DNA from: Sandaracinobacteroides sp039808025
Lineage (GTDB): Bacteria; Pseudomonadota; Alphaproteobacteria; Sphingomonadales; Sphingomonadaceae
Assembly (NCBI GenBank): GCA_039808025.1
Contig: JBDHSK010000004.1
Location: 223,038 to 287,037, forward strand
Reading direction: 5' to 3'
DNA: 64,000 nucleotides
Each line of letters opens with the position of its first letter. Position 1 is the stretch's first letter. Below the pieces are notes generated by a model that was not told the origin of the DNA, made no database searches, and was given only the letters and a program-made list of their open reading frames with translations. The translations under genes and the position numbers were made by a program. Positions 1 through 11,038 of the stretch are shown here, one piece after another.

Positions 1-1
1 G

Positions 2-1186
2 GGCTACCAGCTGTTCCTGGTGCTGGCGGCCAGCGGCTATGTGCTGGGGGTCACCCAGTCGCGCGAATATGCCGAGCCGGAATGGTATGTCGATCTGTGG
101 CTGACCATCGTGTGGGTTGCCTATTTCGCCGTCTATATCGGCACCATCGTCAAGCGCCGCGAGCCGCACATCTATGTGGCGAACTGGTTCTACCTGGCGT
201 TCATCGTGACGATCGCCATGCTGCACATCGTCAACAACCTGGCGGTTCCGGCCGGCCTGTCCGACAAGTCCTACTCGCTGTTCTCGGGGGTTCAGGACGC
301 GCTGACCCAGTGGTGGTATGGCCATAACGCCGTCGCCTTCTTCCTGACGGTGCCGTTCCTTGCCATGATGTATTACTTCATCCCCAAGCAGGTGAACCGG
401 CCGATCTATTCCTACCGGCTGTCGATCGTGCACTTCTGGTCGCTGATCTTCCTCTATATCTGGGCGGGGCCCCACCACCTGCACTTCACGGCTTTGCCCG
501 ACTGGGCGCAGATCCTCGGCATGGTGTTTTCGGTGATGCTGTGGATGCCGAGCTGGGGCGGCATGATCAACGGCCTGATGACGCTCGATGGTGCGTGGGA
601 CAAGATCCGCACCGACCCGATCGTGCGCATGTTCGTGGCAGCCCTTGCCTTCTATGGCATGGCCACGTTTGAAGGGCCGCTGCTGTCGGTGCGCACGGTG
701 AACGCGCTGTCGCACTATACCGACTGGACCATCGGCCACGTTCATGCCGGCGCCCTGGGCTGGAACGGGCTGATCACCTTTGCCAGCGTGTATTTCCTGG
801 TGCCGCGCCTGTGGCACCGCGAGCGCATGTATTCGGTGCGGATGATCAACTGGCACTTCTGGCTGTCGATGGCGGGAATCGTGCTTTATGCCTCGTCGAT
901 GTGGGTGGCGGGCATCATGCAGGGACTGATGTGGCGCGAATTCAACGCCGAGGGCTACCTCGTCTATTCGTTCGCCGAAGTCGTCGCGGCCATGCACCCC
1001 TATTATGTCATCCGCATGCTGGGCGGGGTGCTGTTCCTGTCGGGCATGGTGGTGATGGTTTATAACGTGTGGCGCACCATCCGGGGCGACCTGCGCAACG
1101 AAGCGCCGCTGGACACCGGCGCTGACTACCAGGCCGCTGCCGACCGGCCGCTGCCGCCCGAACACCAACCGGCCCCTGCCGAATAA
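2..1186 (+). CDS. ccoN: cbb3-type cytochrome c oxidase subunit I (partial, 5' end missing)
   Basis: Catalytic subunit of the high-affinity cbb3 terminal oxidase in the inner membrane, which reduces O2 at a heme b3-CuB site. The reading frame is open from base 2, so the start and roughly the first quarter of the protein lie outside the window; 394 residues are visible. The cbb3 histidines are present: the HNAV histidine near base 323, the Tyr-Ile-Trp-Ala-Gly-Pro-His-His segment near 455-480 (CuB ligands and the cross-linking tyrosine region) and the HVHAG pair near 737-745 (heme b3 and heme b ligands). Many hydrophobic helices follow one another. It is first in an operon running straight into ccoO, 13 bases downstream. 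Its promoter, and any FNR box, cannot be seen. Confidence 0.97.
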   Translation, partial: GYQLFLVLAASGYVLGVTQSREYAEPEWYVDLWLTIVWVAYFAVYIGTIVKRREPHIYVANWFYLAFIVTIAMLHIVNNLAVPAGLSDKSYSLFSGVQDALTQWWYGHNAVAFFLTVPFLAMMYYFIPKQVNRPIYSYRLSIVHFWSLIFLYIWAGPHHLHFTALPDWAQILGMVFSVMLWMPSWGGMINGLMTLDGAWDKIRTDPIVRMFVAALAFYGMATFEGPLLSVRTVNALSHYTDWTIGHVHAGALGWNGLITFASVYFLVPRLWHRERMYSVRMINWHFWLSMAGIVLYASSMWVAGIMQGLMWREFNAEGYLVYSFAEVVAAMHPYYVIRMLGGVLFLSGMVVMVYNVWRTIRGDLRNEAPLDTGADYQAAADRPLPPEHQPAPAE

Positions 1187-1199
1187 GGACCGAGCGATC

Positions 1200-1922
1200 A
1201 TGCAATTCTCTCATGGGAAGATCGAGCGCAATGTCACCATCCTGGCGGTGCTGACGCTCATTGTCGTGGCGATCGGCGGGCTGGTGCAGATCGCCCCGCT
1301 GTTCTGGCTGCACAACACCATCGAGAAGGTGGAAGGGGTGCGCCCCTATACGCCGCTCGAACTGGTGGGGCGCAACATCTATGTGCGCGAAGGCTGCTAC
1401 ACCTGCCACTCGCAGATGATCCGGCCGCTGCGCGACGAGAACGAGCGTTATGGCCATTACAGCCTCGCGGCCGAAAGCATGTATGACCACCCGTTCCAGT
1501 GGGGGTCCAAGCGCACCGGGCCGGATCTGGCGCGGGTGGGCGGCCGCTATTCCGATGAATGGCATGTCCAGCACCTGTCGGACCCGCGCCAGGTGGTTCC
1601 GGAATCGGTGATGCCGGGCTATGCCTTCCTGAAGAACAAGGATCTGCACATTCCCGATATCGCCAACCACCTGAAGGCCAACCGGGTGGCAGGCGTTCCC
1701 TACAGCGACGATCAGATCAGCAATGCCACTGCCGATCTGGTGGCGCAGGCAACCCCTGATGCCGATACCGAGGGTCTGGCGGGGCGCTATGGCAAGGTGC
1801 AGGCGCGCGATTTCGACGGCAACCCGGCGCGGCTGACCGAGATGGACGCCCTTGTCGCCTATCTGCAGGTTCTGGGAACCATGGTCGATTTCAGCACCTA
1901 TCGCCCGGTGGCGAGCCGCTGA
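1200..1922 (+). CDS. ccoO: cbb3-type cytochrome c oxidase subunit II, mono-heme
   Basis: Membrane-anchored mono-heme cytochrome c that passes electrons from CcoP to the CcoN catalytic site. The 240-residue protein has one N-terminal membrane helix (about residues 12-32), a single heme-c motif Cys66-x-x-Cys69-His70 and a likely axial Met138 in a VMPGYAFL segment, all typical of CcoO/FixO. Length matches the family. The ATG follows an AAGGA ribosome-binding site, and the stop codon overlaps the ATG of ccoQ by one base, as expected for translational coupling. Confidence 0.97.
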   Translation: MQFSHGKIERNVTILAVLTLIVVAIGGLVQIAPLFWLHNTIEKVEGVRPYTPLELVGRNIYVREGCYTCHSQMIRPLRDENERYGHYSLAAESMYDHPFQWGSKRTGPDLARVGGRYSDEWHVQHLSDPRQVVPESVMPGYAFLKNKDLHIPDIANHLKANRVAGVPYSDDQISNATADLVAQATPDADTEGLAGRYGKVQARDFDGNPARLTEMDALVAYLQVLGTMVDFSTYRPVASR

Positions 1923-2083
1923 TGGATTACAACAGCCTTCGCCATTTCGCGGATAGCTGGGGGCTGGTGCTGCTCGGACTGATGTTCGTGGTGGCAGTGG
2001 GAATGGCGCTGCGACCGGGGGCAAGGCGCCACCATGACGAAGCGCAGATGATACCCCTTCGGGACGAAGAGGCAGACCAATGA
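1922..2083 (+). CDS. ccoQ: cbb3-type oxidase small subunit CcoQ
   Basis: A 53-residue protein with one hydrophobic helix (about residues 13-30) followed by a charged cytoplasmic tail, lying between ccoO and ccoP where ccoQ belongs. In other bacteria CcoQ stabilises the oxidase and affects how the complex responds to oxygen. The ATG shares its first base with the ccoO stop, and its own stop overlaps the ccoP ATG as ATGA, so all three genes are translationally coupled. The call rests on size, topology and position, because the sequence itself is poorly conserved. Confidence 0.9.
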   Translation: MDYNSLRHFADSWGLVLLGLMFVVAVGMALRPGARRHHDEAQMIPLRDEEADQ

Positions 2084-2940
2084 AGAAAGAGCCGAAACAG
2101 TCGGTATCGACCACCGGACACGAGTGGGACGGGATCGAGGAGCTGAACAACCCGCTGCCGCGCTGGTGGCTCTGGGTGTGGTATGTCACCATTGCCTTTT
2201 CGCTGCTCTGGGTCATCCTCTATCCGGCATGGCCCGGCATCACCGGCAGCACACCCGGCTTGCTTGGCTATTCCAGCCGCGCCGCCGTCAAGCAGCAGAT
2301 TGCCGATGTCGACGCCAGCCGTCAGGCCGTGCTGAAGGATCTGACCTCGATCCCCATCGACCAGCTTCCCCAGCACCCCGAACTGCTGAGGGCCGCTGTT
2401 GCCGGCGGGCAATCGGCATTCAAGGTGTATTGCGTGCAGTGCCATGGCTCAGGCGCAGCCGGAAGCAAGGGCTACCCTAACCTCAACGATGACGACTGGC
2501 TGTGGGGTGGCGACATTGCCGCCATTTACCAGACCATCCAGCACGGCATCCGTCAGCCCGGCGATGATGAAACCCGCACGTCGGCGATGCCGGCGTTCGG
2601 CCGAGACGGCATGCTGACGGCCGGCGAAGTGGATGCGGTGGTCGAATATGTGCTGACCCTGTCGCACCAGAAGGCCAATGCGGCGCTGGCGGCCCGTGGT
2701 GCACCGATCTTCGAGCAGCAGTGTGCGGCCTGCCACGGCCCTGATGGGAAGGGCGTTCGCGATTTCGGCGGACCCAATCTCACCGATGCCATCTGGCTTT
2801 ATGGCGGCAGCCGCGAAGACATTCACAACACCGTGTGGAACGCGCACGCCGGCGTGATGCCGGCGTGGAAGGGGCATCTCTCCGATGCCACCATCCGCAA
2901 GCTGGCTGCTTATGTGCACAGTCTGGGAGGAGGAGAGTAG
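2080..2940 (+). CDS. ccoP: cbb3-type cytochrome c oxidase subunit III, di-heme
   Basis: Membrane-anchored di-heme cytochrome c that takes electrons from soluble cytochrome c or the bc1 complex and hands them to CcoO. The 286 residues contain an N-terminal membrane segment (about 32-55) and two heme-binding motifs, Cys118-Val-Gln-Cys121-His and Cys215-Ala-Ala-Cys218-His, each with a downstream Met (SAMPAFG and GVMPAW segments). Length and domain order are normal for CcoP. It starts inside the ccoQ stop (ATGA) and is followed three bases later by ccoG. Confidence 0.97.
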   Translation: MKKEPKQSVSTTGHEWDGIEELNNPLPRWWLWVWYVTIAFSLLWVILYPAWPGITGSTPGLLGYSSRAAVKQQIADVDASRQAVLKDLTSIPIDQLPQHPELLRAAVAGGQSAFKVYCVQCHGSGAAGSKGYPNLNDDDWLWGGDIAAIYQTIQHGIRQPGDDETRTSAMPAFGRDGMLTAGEVDAVVEYVLTLSHQKANAALAARGAPIFEQQCAACHGPDGKGVRDFGGPNLTDAIWLYGGSREDIHNTVWNAHAGVMPAWKGHLSDATIRKLAAYVHSLGGGE

Positions 2941-2943
2941 ACA

Positions 2944-4404
2944 ATGGCCGACACGCTGGAGCCGGTCCCCTCCCCGGCAGGCGGTGCAAGCCTCTACAAG
3001 AAGCGGGTTAAAGTCTATCCCAAGGCGGTGCGCGGGTCGTTCCGGCGGATGAAGTGGATCATCCTCGTCCTCACGCTCACCATCTATTATGTCACGCCGT
3101 GGCTGCGCTGGGACCGCGGCCCCTATGCCCCCAACCAGGCCGTTCTGGTCGATCTGGCCGGTCGGCGGTTCTTCTTCGGTCCCATCGAGATCTGGCCGCA
3201 GGAATTCTATTATGTCGCCGGGTTGCTGATCATGGCCGGAATCGGCCTGTTCCTGGTGACCAGTGCCTTCGGCCGCGCCTGGTGCGGCTATACCTGCCCG
3301 CAAACCGTGTGGACCGATCTGTTCATGCTGGTCGAGCGTTGGATCGAGGGTGACCGCAACGCCCGCATGCGCTTCGACAAGCAGCCGTGGACAGCGGGCA
3401 AGATTGCCAGGCGCACCAGCCTGCACGCGGTGTGGCTGCTGATCGCGCTGGTGACGGGCGGCGCCTGGGTATTCTATTTCGCCGATGCCCCCACCCTGTT
3501 CCGCCAGCTGATCACCGGGAAGGCGCCGCTGGTCGCCTATGGCACCATCGCCCTGCTGACCGGCACCACCTACTGGCTGGCGGGGTGGATGCGCGAGCAG
3601 GTCTGCACCTACATGTGTCCGTGGCCGCGCATCCAGACGGCCATGATGGATGAAGACAGCTTCACCGTCACCTACAAGGGCTGGCGCGGCGAGAAGCGCG
3701 GCAGCGTCAAGGCGGCCGAGCTTGACCCGGAGATCGGCGATTGTGTCGATTGCATGGCCTGCGTCAACGTCTGCCCCACCGGAATCGATATTCGCAACGG
3801 CCCGCAGCTGGAGTGCATCACCTGCGCCCTGTGCATCGACGCCTGCAACGATGTGATGGACAAGCTTGAGCGTCCGCGCGACCTGATCGGCTACACCACC
3901 TTGAAGCGCGACGCCGCCGAGGCGCGCGGTGAAAAGCTGAAGCCGATCTGGCACACGCTGCTGCGCCCGCGCATCCTTGTGTATTTCGCGGTGTGGGCCG
4001 CGATCGGCGTGCTGATGCTGGTGGTTCTGGCGGGGCGGGAGCGCACCGACATGCTGGTCTCGCAGGATCGCAACCCCTTGTATGTGCAGTTGTCCGACGG
4101 TGAAATCCGCAACGGCTATACCATCAAGGTCATCAACAAGGAGCAGCGCCCCCGCGATTTCACCGTCTCGATGACGGGGCTGGCCGGCGCCCGTCTCTCT
4201 GATCCGCTGGCCGGAGGCGAACCCGAGCCGACCCTGACGATGACTGTTCCTGCCGATGCCGTGGCGACGGCGCATGTGCAGGTGCGGGCGCCGGCTGCCA
4301 GCCTTGGCGGCAAGGAGCACCACAGCTTCACCTTCGTTGCCCGGGCGGTCGACGGAGAAGATACTGCCAGCAAGGACGCGCGCTTTTCAGGGCCGGCGCA
4401 ATGA
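2944..4404 (+). CDS. ccoG: cytochrome c oxidase accessory protein CcoG (polyferredoxin-like)
   Basis: Integral membrane iron-sulfur protein of the FixG/RdxA family. Studied homologues act as a cupric reductase supplying Cu(I) for cbb3 assembly. The 486 residues show about five membrane helices, cysteines at Cys114/Cys118 and Cys221/Cys225, and two classical 4Fe-4S motifs at Cys267-x2-Cys270-x2-Cys273-x3-Cys277 and Cys291-x2-Cys294-x2-Cys297-x3-Cys301. The last about 120 residues form a periplasmic Ig-like domain, as in full-length family members. An AGGAGG-like site ends six bases before the ATG, and its stop overlaps the ccoH start by four bases. Confidence 0.96.
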   Translation: MADTLEPVPSPAGGASLYKKRVKVYPKAVRGSFRRMKWIILVLTLTIYYVTPWLRWDRGPYAPNQAVLVDLAGRRFFFGPIEIWPQEFYYVAGLLIMAGIGLFLVTSAFGRAWCGYTCPQTVWTDLFMLVERWIEGDRNARMRFDKQPWTAGKIARRTSLHAVWLLIALVTGGAWVFYFADAPTLFRQLITGKAPLVAYGTIALLTGTTYWLAGWMREQVCTYMCPWPRIQTAMMDEDSFTVTYKGWRGEKRGSVKAAELDPEIGDCVDCMACVNVCPTGIDIRNGPQLECITCALCIDACNDVMDKLERPRDLIGYTTLKRDAAEARGEKLKPIWHTLLRPRILVYFAVWAAIGVLMLVVLAGRERTDMLVSQDRNPLYVQLSDGEIRNGYTIKVINKEQRPRDFTVSMTGLAGARLSDPLAGGEPEPTLTMTVPADAVATAHVQVRAPAASLGGKEHHSFTFVARAVDGEDTASKDARFSGPAQ

Positions 4405-4862
4405 GCGGCCGCTTCACCGGCCGCCATCTGGCGATCATTCTGGTGGCGGGCTTTGGCGTCATCATTGCCGTCAATCTGGTGATGGCAGTGCTTGCCACCC
4501 GCACCTTCCCCGGCCTTATCGTCGAGAACAGCTATGTGGCGAGCCAGGAGTTCAATGCGGGCCTGAAGGCCGGGCGTGAACAGAAGCAACTGGGCTGGAC
4601 GGTGGCGTCGATGGTCGATGCCGGCCGGCTGATCGTCGATGTGCGTAACGCCAGCGGTGAGCCATTGCGGGGCGCCCGGGTCGAGGCGACGGTCATTCAC
4701 CCGGTGGGCGGCGTTCCCCCGCAGACCTTCACGCTGGCTATGGGGCCCGACGAGCGCTGGCACAGCCCCCGGACACTGGGCGCAGGCCAGTGGGAGCTGG
4801 AACTGCTGATCAGACGCGATGGCAAGGATTTCTGGCAGCATGACCGCCTGACGGTGGACTGA
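4401..4862 (+). CDS. ccoH: cbb3 oxidase assembly protein CcoH (FixH family)
   Basis: Small bitopic membrane protein that interacts with assembling cbb3 oxidase. The 153 residues have one N-terminal helix (about 9-32) and a periplasmic beta-rich domain ending in a WELELLI-type strand, as in the FixH family. It overlaps ccoG by four bases (ATGA) and shares its final base with the ccoI start. The assignment is from topology, size and invariable position between ccoG and ccoI. Confidence 0.93.
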   Translation: MSGRFTGRHLAIILVAGFGVIIAVNLVMAVLATRTFPGLIVENSYVASQEFNAGLKAGREQKQLGWTVASMVDAGRLIVDVRNASGEPLRGARVEATVIHPVGGVPPQTFTLAMGPDERWHSPRTLGAGQWELELLIRRDGKDFWQHDRLTVD

Positions 4863-7063
4863 TGGCGACCATCGCCCCGTCCGCTCCGTCCGCCCCGTCG
4901 GCGCTTGGCGCCTTCACCACCAGTGTTGCGCCGGGCAAGCTGCGGATCGACCTGCACGTTCCCGGAATCCACTGCGCCGGCTGCATCCGCAAGGTGGAAG
5001 GGGCGGTGCGGCCGCTGGCCGGCGTGACCACGGCCCGGGTCAACTTCACCACCCGGCGGCTGGCCGTCGAGTGGGAGGAGGGGCGGCTGGCCCCCGAGGC
5101 CATCGTCGCCGCTGTCGAGGATGCCGGATTCGAGGCGCGGCCGTTCAACCCCGCCGATGCCGCCGCCACCACCGGAGACCCGCAGTCGCGGCGGCTGCTG
5201 ACAGCGATGGCGGTGGCGGGCTTTGCCGCCATGAACATCATGCTGCTGTCGGTCTCGGTATGGTCGGGGGCCGACGGCGCGACCCGCCACCTGTTCCATA
5301 TCCTCTCGGCAGCGATTGCCATTCCCGCCATCGCCTATTCCGGCCGCCCGTTCTTCGCCTCGGCGCTGATGGCGCTGCGGCACGGCCGCACCAACATGGA
5401 TGTTCCGGTGTCGATCGGCATCGTGCTGGCAAGCGGCATCAGCTTTCACGAGATGCTGACCGATCAGCCACATGTGTGGTTCGATGGCGTCACCATGCTG
5501 CTGTTCTTCCTGCTGGTGGGGCGCTATCTCGATTCGGTGATGCGCGACCGGGCGCGGGCCGGGGTCGCCACCTTGATGAAGCAGGTGGCGCGCGGTGCGC
5601 TGGTGCTGGCGCCCGACGGCAGCGAGGAATACCGGCCGCTGGAATCGATCGCCCCCAACATGCTGGTGCTGGTGCCGGCCGGAGAACGGGTGCCGGTCGA
5701 TGGCACGGTGATGAGCGGCTCGTCGGCGCTCGACCGTTCTCTGGTGACCGGTGAAAGCCTGCCCGAAGCCGTGGCCCCGGGCGCCGACGTGCTGGCAGGC
5801 ACCCTCAACCTCGATGCGCCGCTGACCATCAAGGCGACCAGGGTGGGCGAAGACAGCTTCATCGGCCAGGTGGTGCGGCTGATGGAGGTGGCCGAGGGTG
5901 GCCGCGCCCGCTATGTGCGGGTCGCTGACCGTGCCGCCCGTCTTTATGCCCCGGTCGTGCACCTGACGGCGCTGTGCACGCTGATCGGCTGGCTGCTGGT
6001 GGGGGCGGGCTGGCATCAGGCGCTGGTCACCGCGACGGCGGTGCTGATCATCACCTGCCCGTGCGCGCTTGGGCTTGCCGTTCCGGCCGTGCAGGTGATG
6101 GCCGCCAACCTGCTGATGCAGCGCGGTGTGCTGATCAAGGATGGCGGCGCGCTGGAACGGCTGGCCGAGGTGGATGCTGTGGTGTTCGACAAGACCGGAA
6201 CGCTGACGTTGGGGCGGCCCACCCCGATTGACGGTCTGCCGCTGGCCGCAGAGACGCTGGCGCTGGCCGCCGGGCTTGCCCGCCAGAGCACCCACCCGCT
6301 GTCGCGGGCGCTGTGGCAGGCCGCCCGCGAACAGGGCGTGACGGCGGCCGCCGTTGACGAAGCGCGGGAAATCCCCGGTTGCGGCATGGAGGCGATGGTG
6401 GCGGGGCTGCGGCTGCGTCTTGGCCGTCCCGACTGGGTGGGGGTGGACGTCGATCAGGGCACCCACCCCGACGCCCTGACCCTGGCGTTCCGGCGTGGCG
6501 ACGCCCCGGCGACGATCATGCACTTCACCGACCCGGTCCGCCCCGAGGCGCGGGAGGCCATCGACAGCCTGAAACAGCGCGGGCTTGCCATCACCATTCT
6601 TTCGGGCGACCGCGAGGAGGCCGTGGCGGCAGTGGCGGCCTCGCTGGGGGTCGCGGGCTGGCACGCCCGGCTTACCCCCGCCGACAAGCTGGGCCACATC
6701 CGCCAGATGGCAGCGACAGGGCAGCGGGTGCTGGTGGTGGGCGACGGGTTGAACGACGCCCCGGCGCTGGCAGCCGGCCATGCCTCGATGGCGCCCTCGA
6801 CGGCCAGCGATGCCGGGCAGACCGCCGCCGATCTGCTGTTCCTCAGGGATTCGCTGATGGCGGTGCCGGTGGCGTTACAGGTGGCGGCTGCGGCCGACCG
6901 GCATGTGAAGCAGAATTTTGTGGCCGCCATCGGCTACAACCTGCTGGCCGTGCCGATTGCCATTCTGGGCTATGCCACGCCGATGATCGCCGCGATCGCC
7001 ATGTCGACATCGTCGATTCTGGTGGTTGCCAATGCCCTGCGTCTGCGCTGGAGCGTGCGATGA
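4862..7063 (+). CDS. ccoI: Cu(+)-transporting P1B-type ATPase for cbb3 assembly
   Basis: Copper-exporting P-type ATPase that supplies CuB to the cbb3 oxidase from the cytoplasmic side. The 733 residues show an N-terminal heavy-metal-associated domain with Cys38-Ala-Gly-Cys41, the intramembrane Cys399-Pro-Cys401 ion site, the phosphorylated aspartate in DKTGT (about Asp443) and the GDGLNDAP hinge near residue 627. Length is typical of CcoI/FixI. The first residues are a Ser-Ala-Pro-rich tract from a CCGTCCGC-type microrepeat at 4876-4905, probably an unstructured tail. It overlaps ccoS by four bases. Confidence 0.97.
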   Translation: MATIAPSAPSAPSALGAFTTSVAPGKLRIDLHVPGIHCAGCIRKVEGAVRPLAGVTTARVNFTTRRLAVEWEEGRLAPEAIVAAVEDAGFEARPFNPADAAATTGDPQSRRLLTAMAVAGFAAMNIMLLSVSVWSGADGATRHLFHILSAAIAIPAIAYSGRPFFASALMALRHGRTNMDVPVSIGIVLASGISFHEMLTDQPHVWFDGVTMLLFFLLVGRYLDSVMRDRARAGVATLMKQVARGALVLAPDGSEEYRPLESIAPNMLVLVPAGERVPVDGTVMSGSSALDRSLVTGESLPEAVAPGADVLAGTLNLDAPLTIKATRVGEDSFIGQVVRLMEVAEGGRARYVRVADRAARLYAPVVHLTALCTLIGWLLVGAGWHQALVTATAVLIITCPCALGLAVPAVQVMAANLLMQRGVLIKDGGALERLAEVDAVVFDKTGTLTLGRPTPIDGLPLAAETLALAAGLARQSTHPLSRALWQAAREQGVTAAAVDEAREIPGCGMEAMVAGLRLRLGRPDWVGVDVDQGTHPDALTLAFRRGDAPATIMHFTDPVRPEAREAIDSLKQRGLAITILSGDREEAVAAVAASLGVAGWHARLTPADKLGHIRQMAATGQRVLVVGDGLNDAPALAAGHASMAPSTASDAGQTAADLLFLRDSLMAVPVALQVAAAADRHVKQNFVAAIGYNLLAVPIAILGYATPMIAAIAMSTSSILVVANALRLRWSVR

Positions 7064-7275
7064 ATACGCTGGGGGTACTGATCCCCATTGCGCTGGCTGC
7101 CGGCATCATCGCGCTGGTCGCCTTCCTGTGGTCGGTGCGTTCGGGCCAGTATGAAGATCTCGACGGTGCAGCGCATCGCGTCCTGCTCGATGACGAGCCC
7201 GACGATGACAAGGTGGCTGGCGTCGGCCGCGACCGTCAGGATAAGCGGCAAGACAGCGGCAACAGTCAGCCCTGA
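7060..7275 (+). CDS. ccoS: cbb3-type oxidase assembly protein CcoS
   Basis: Small membrane protein needed in other bacteria for cofactor insertion into CcoN. The 71 residues begin with a hydrophobic helix (about 5-27) followed by a short cytoplasmic stretch containing GQYEDLDGAAHRVLLDD, the hallmark of CcoS. It starts within the ccoI stop (ATGA) and is the last gene of the operon; an intrinsic terminator overlaps its 3' end. Confidence 0.95.
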   Translation: MNTLGVLIPIALAAGIIALVAFLWSVRSGQYEDLDGAAHRVLLDDEPDDDKVAGVGRDRQDKRQDSGNSQP

Positions 7276-7292
7276 CAGCGGGCTTTCCTTTT
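7268..7292 (+). terminator. Rho-independent terminator of the cco operon
   Basis: AGCCC (7268-7272), a seven-base loop, GGGCT (7280-7284), then TTCCTTTT. The stem overlaps the ccoS stop codon. A second hairpin, AGTGCC at 7299 pairing with GGCACT at 7318, follows without a T-run. Confidence 0.7.
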
Positions 7293-7348
7293 GTCGTGAG
7301 TGCCGCCATGATTGGCAGGCACTTGCCGTTAAAGGGGGTTGGGAATCC

Positions 7349-7831
<483 letters not shown>

Positions 7832-8470
7832 ATGCCGGTCATCGCCGTCGATGGCCCGGCGGCTTCGGGCAAGGGGACGATTGCCCGGGCGATGGCCGGC
7901 CATTATGGGCTGCCGCACCTCGATACCGGCGCGCTCTATCGTGCGGTCGCGGTTGCCGTGCGCCGCAACCATATCGACCCCGGCGATGGCGAGGCCGCCG
8001 GTCGGCTGGCCCACGCACTTGACCTGTCGCTTCTGGAAGACCCGTCGCTGCGCAGCGATGCGGTGGCCGCCATTGCCTCACAGGTTTCCGCGCACCCGCC
8101 GGTGCGGGCGGCGCTGCTCGCCTTCCAGCAACGCTTTGCCGCCCAGGAAGGCGGGGCCGTTCTTGATGGGCGCGACATCGGAACGGTGGTTGCCCCGCAG
8201 GCCGAGGCCAAGCTGTTCGTTACCGCCCGCCCCGAAGTGCGTGCCCACCGCCGCTATCTCGAGCTTCTGGCCAGCGGCCAGCCGGTGCACGAGAGCGATG
8301 TGCTGGCTGATATTCTGGCCCGCGATCAGCGGGACACCAGTCGTGTCCTTTCGCCCCTGCAGCCCGCTCACGATGCCGTCTTGCTGGATACCAGCGATTT
8401 CGATATAGGGGCCGCCATCCGGAGAGCGATCGAGATGGTGGATTCCCGCCTGAAGGAAGCCCGCCGGTAG
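7832..8470 (+). CDS. cmk: (d)CMP kinase
   Basis: Cytidylate kinase, which phosphorylates CMP and dCMP in pyrimidine nucleotide recycling. The 212 residues open with the P-loop GPAASGKGT (8-16) and contain the CMP-binding DTGALYRAVA and DGRDIGTVV motifs. Length is typical. Its position just upstream of rpsA is a very common bacterial arrangement. It begins directly after the stop of the peroxidase gene. Confidence 0.97.
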   Translation: MPVIAVDGPAASGKGTIARAMAGHYGLPHLDTGALYRAVAVAVRRNHIDPGDGEAAGRLAHALDLSLLEDPSLRSDAVAAIASQVSAHPPVRAALLAFQQRFAAQEGGAVLDGRDIGTVVAPQAEAKLFVTARPEVRAHRRYLELLASGQPVHESDVLADILARDQRDTSRVLSPLQPAHDAVLLDTSDFDIGAAIRRAIEMVDSRLKEARR

Positions 8471-8486
8471 CCGGGTTACCGCAAGT

Positions 8487-8516
8487 GGGCACCGGTGGCA
8501 TGGCCGCCGGGTGCCC
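8487..8516 (+). terminator. strong hairpin in the cmk-rpsA gap
   Basis: GGGCACC (8487-8493) pairs with GGTGCCC (8510-8516), and the stem can extend inward through GGTGGC/GCCGCC. No T-run follows, so it may be a Rho-assisted end of cmk or part of a structured rpsA leader rather than a classical terminator. The rest of the 200-base gap to rpsA holds no gene that I can recognise. Confidence 0.4.
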
Positions 8517-8669
8517 TTGGGGTGTTGGTGTGATCGTGAACTCTGGGCAGGCACCGGGCCTGCGCAAGGCTCGGATTCAAACTGTCCCTCTGCGGCGACC
8601 CATGACGAAAACCCGCAAGACCGCCGGAGACAACCGGCTGGCCTGCATCACGTTGAACGAAGGATATTC

Positions 8670-10385
<1,716 letters not shown>

Positions 10386-10414
10386 CCGCGTCGTTGACAG
10401 ATACCCAACCGGAC

Positions 10415-10446
10415 ATGGCGGCACGGGCAACCTGCCGCCATTTCTG
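10415..10446 (+). terminator. Rho-independent terminator after rpsA
   Basis: Perfect nine-base arms ATGGCGGCA (10415-10423) and TGCCGCCAT (10433-10441), a nine-base loop and then TTCTG. Confidence 0.8.
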
Positions 10447-10500
10447 TATCGGCCGCGGCCCTGCTGTTGCCGTTTGGCGGCCGGAGGGCCATGCCAAAGC

Positions 10501-10530
10501 TTGACCGGGGCCGCCTTGCCGGCACATACT
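10501..10530 (+). promoter_or_regulatory. candidate sigma-70 promoter of ihfB
   Basis: TTGACC at 10501-10506 and CATACT at 10525-10530, 18 bases apart, about 22 bases before the ihfB ATG and downstream of the rpsA terminator. Confidence 0.45.
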
Positions 10531-10552
10531 GAGGCGTTGACGGGGGAGGACC

Positions 10553-10834
10553 ATGATCCGTTCTGAGCTGGTACAGAAAATTGCCGACGCCAACCCGCAT
10601 CTGGGCCTCAAGGAGGCTGAGCGGGTGGTTGCAACCGTTCTCGATGCCATTACCGACCGGCTGGCTGCCGGCGGCCGGGTAGAGTTGCGCGGGTTCGGGG
10701 CCTTTTCGACCCGGTCGCGCAGCGCCCGCACCGGCCGCAACCCGCGCACCGGCGAACCCGTGCCGGTGGTGGCCAAGCGGGTTCCGCATTTCAAGCCCGG
10801 CAAGGAATTGCGCGAACGGCTGAACATGGACTGA
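10553..10834 (+). CDS. ihfB: integration host factor subunit beta
   Basis: DNA-bending nucleoid protein, which acts as a heterodimer with IHF-alpha. The 93 residues show the HU/IHF fold and its signature GFGAFSTRSRSARTGRNPRTG, with the bent-arm Pro in KRVPHFKPGKELRERL. The order rpsA-ihfB is common in proteobacteria and supports beta rather than alpha or HU. A GGGGAGGA site precedes the ATG. Confidence 0.95.
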   Translation: MIRSELVQKIADANPHLGLKEAERVVATVLDAITDRLAAGGRVELRGFGAFSTRSRSARTGRNPRTGEPVPVVAKRVPHFKPGKELRERLNMD

Positions 10835-10962
10835 TCATCCGCGCTGGCCGGATTGCCCGAGCCGCCTTCGGTGGCCGGGTTCGCCTGCTTGTTCCTCAGG
10901 GTGCGGGCGCTTGCGATCTGGTGCCATCCTGAACCACCACACCAGCAGAATTGCAAAAAATT

Positions 10963-11003
10963 TGTCCGGACATGTTTGACGCGCCGGCAAAGCCTGTTAG
11001 GGT
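10963..11003 (+). promoter_or_regulatory. candidate promoter with palindromic operator upstream of the DUF1838 gene
   Basis: TTGACG (10976-10981) and TAGGGT (10998-11003) are 16 bases apart. The perfect palindrome TGTCCGGACA (10963-10972) lies just upstream of the -35 element and could be a repressor or activator site. The gap from 10835 holds nothing else I can recognise. Confidence 0.4.
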
Positions 11004-11038
11004 TCGGCCGTTGTCTGAAGATCATGGGAGGACAAGGC

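Noticed and set aside
2449..4323. Open frame of 624 codons on the minus strand opposite ccoP-ccoG
   Set aside because: It is the mirror of well-supported cco genes in GC-rich DNA, full of His/Gln/Arg low-complexity sequence, with no domain or ribosome-binding site.
4697..6781. Open frame of 694 codons on the minus strand opposite ccoI
   Set aside because: It is antisense to a P-type ATPase with all motifs present; composition is that of a third-position shadow.
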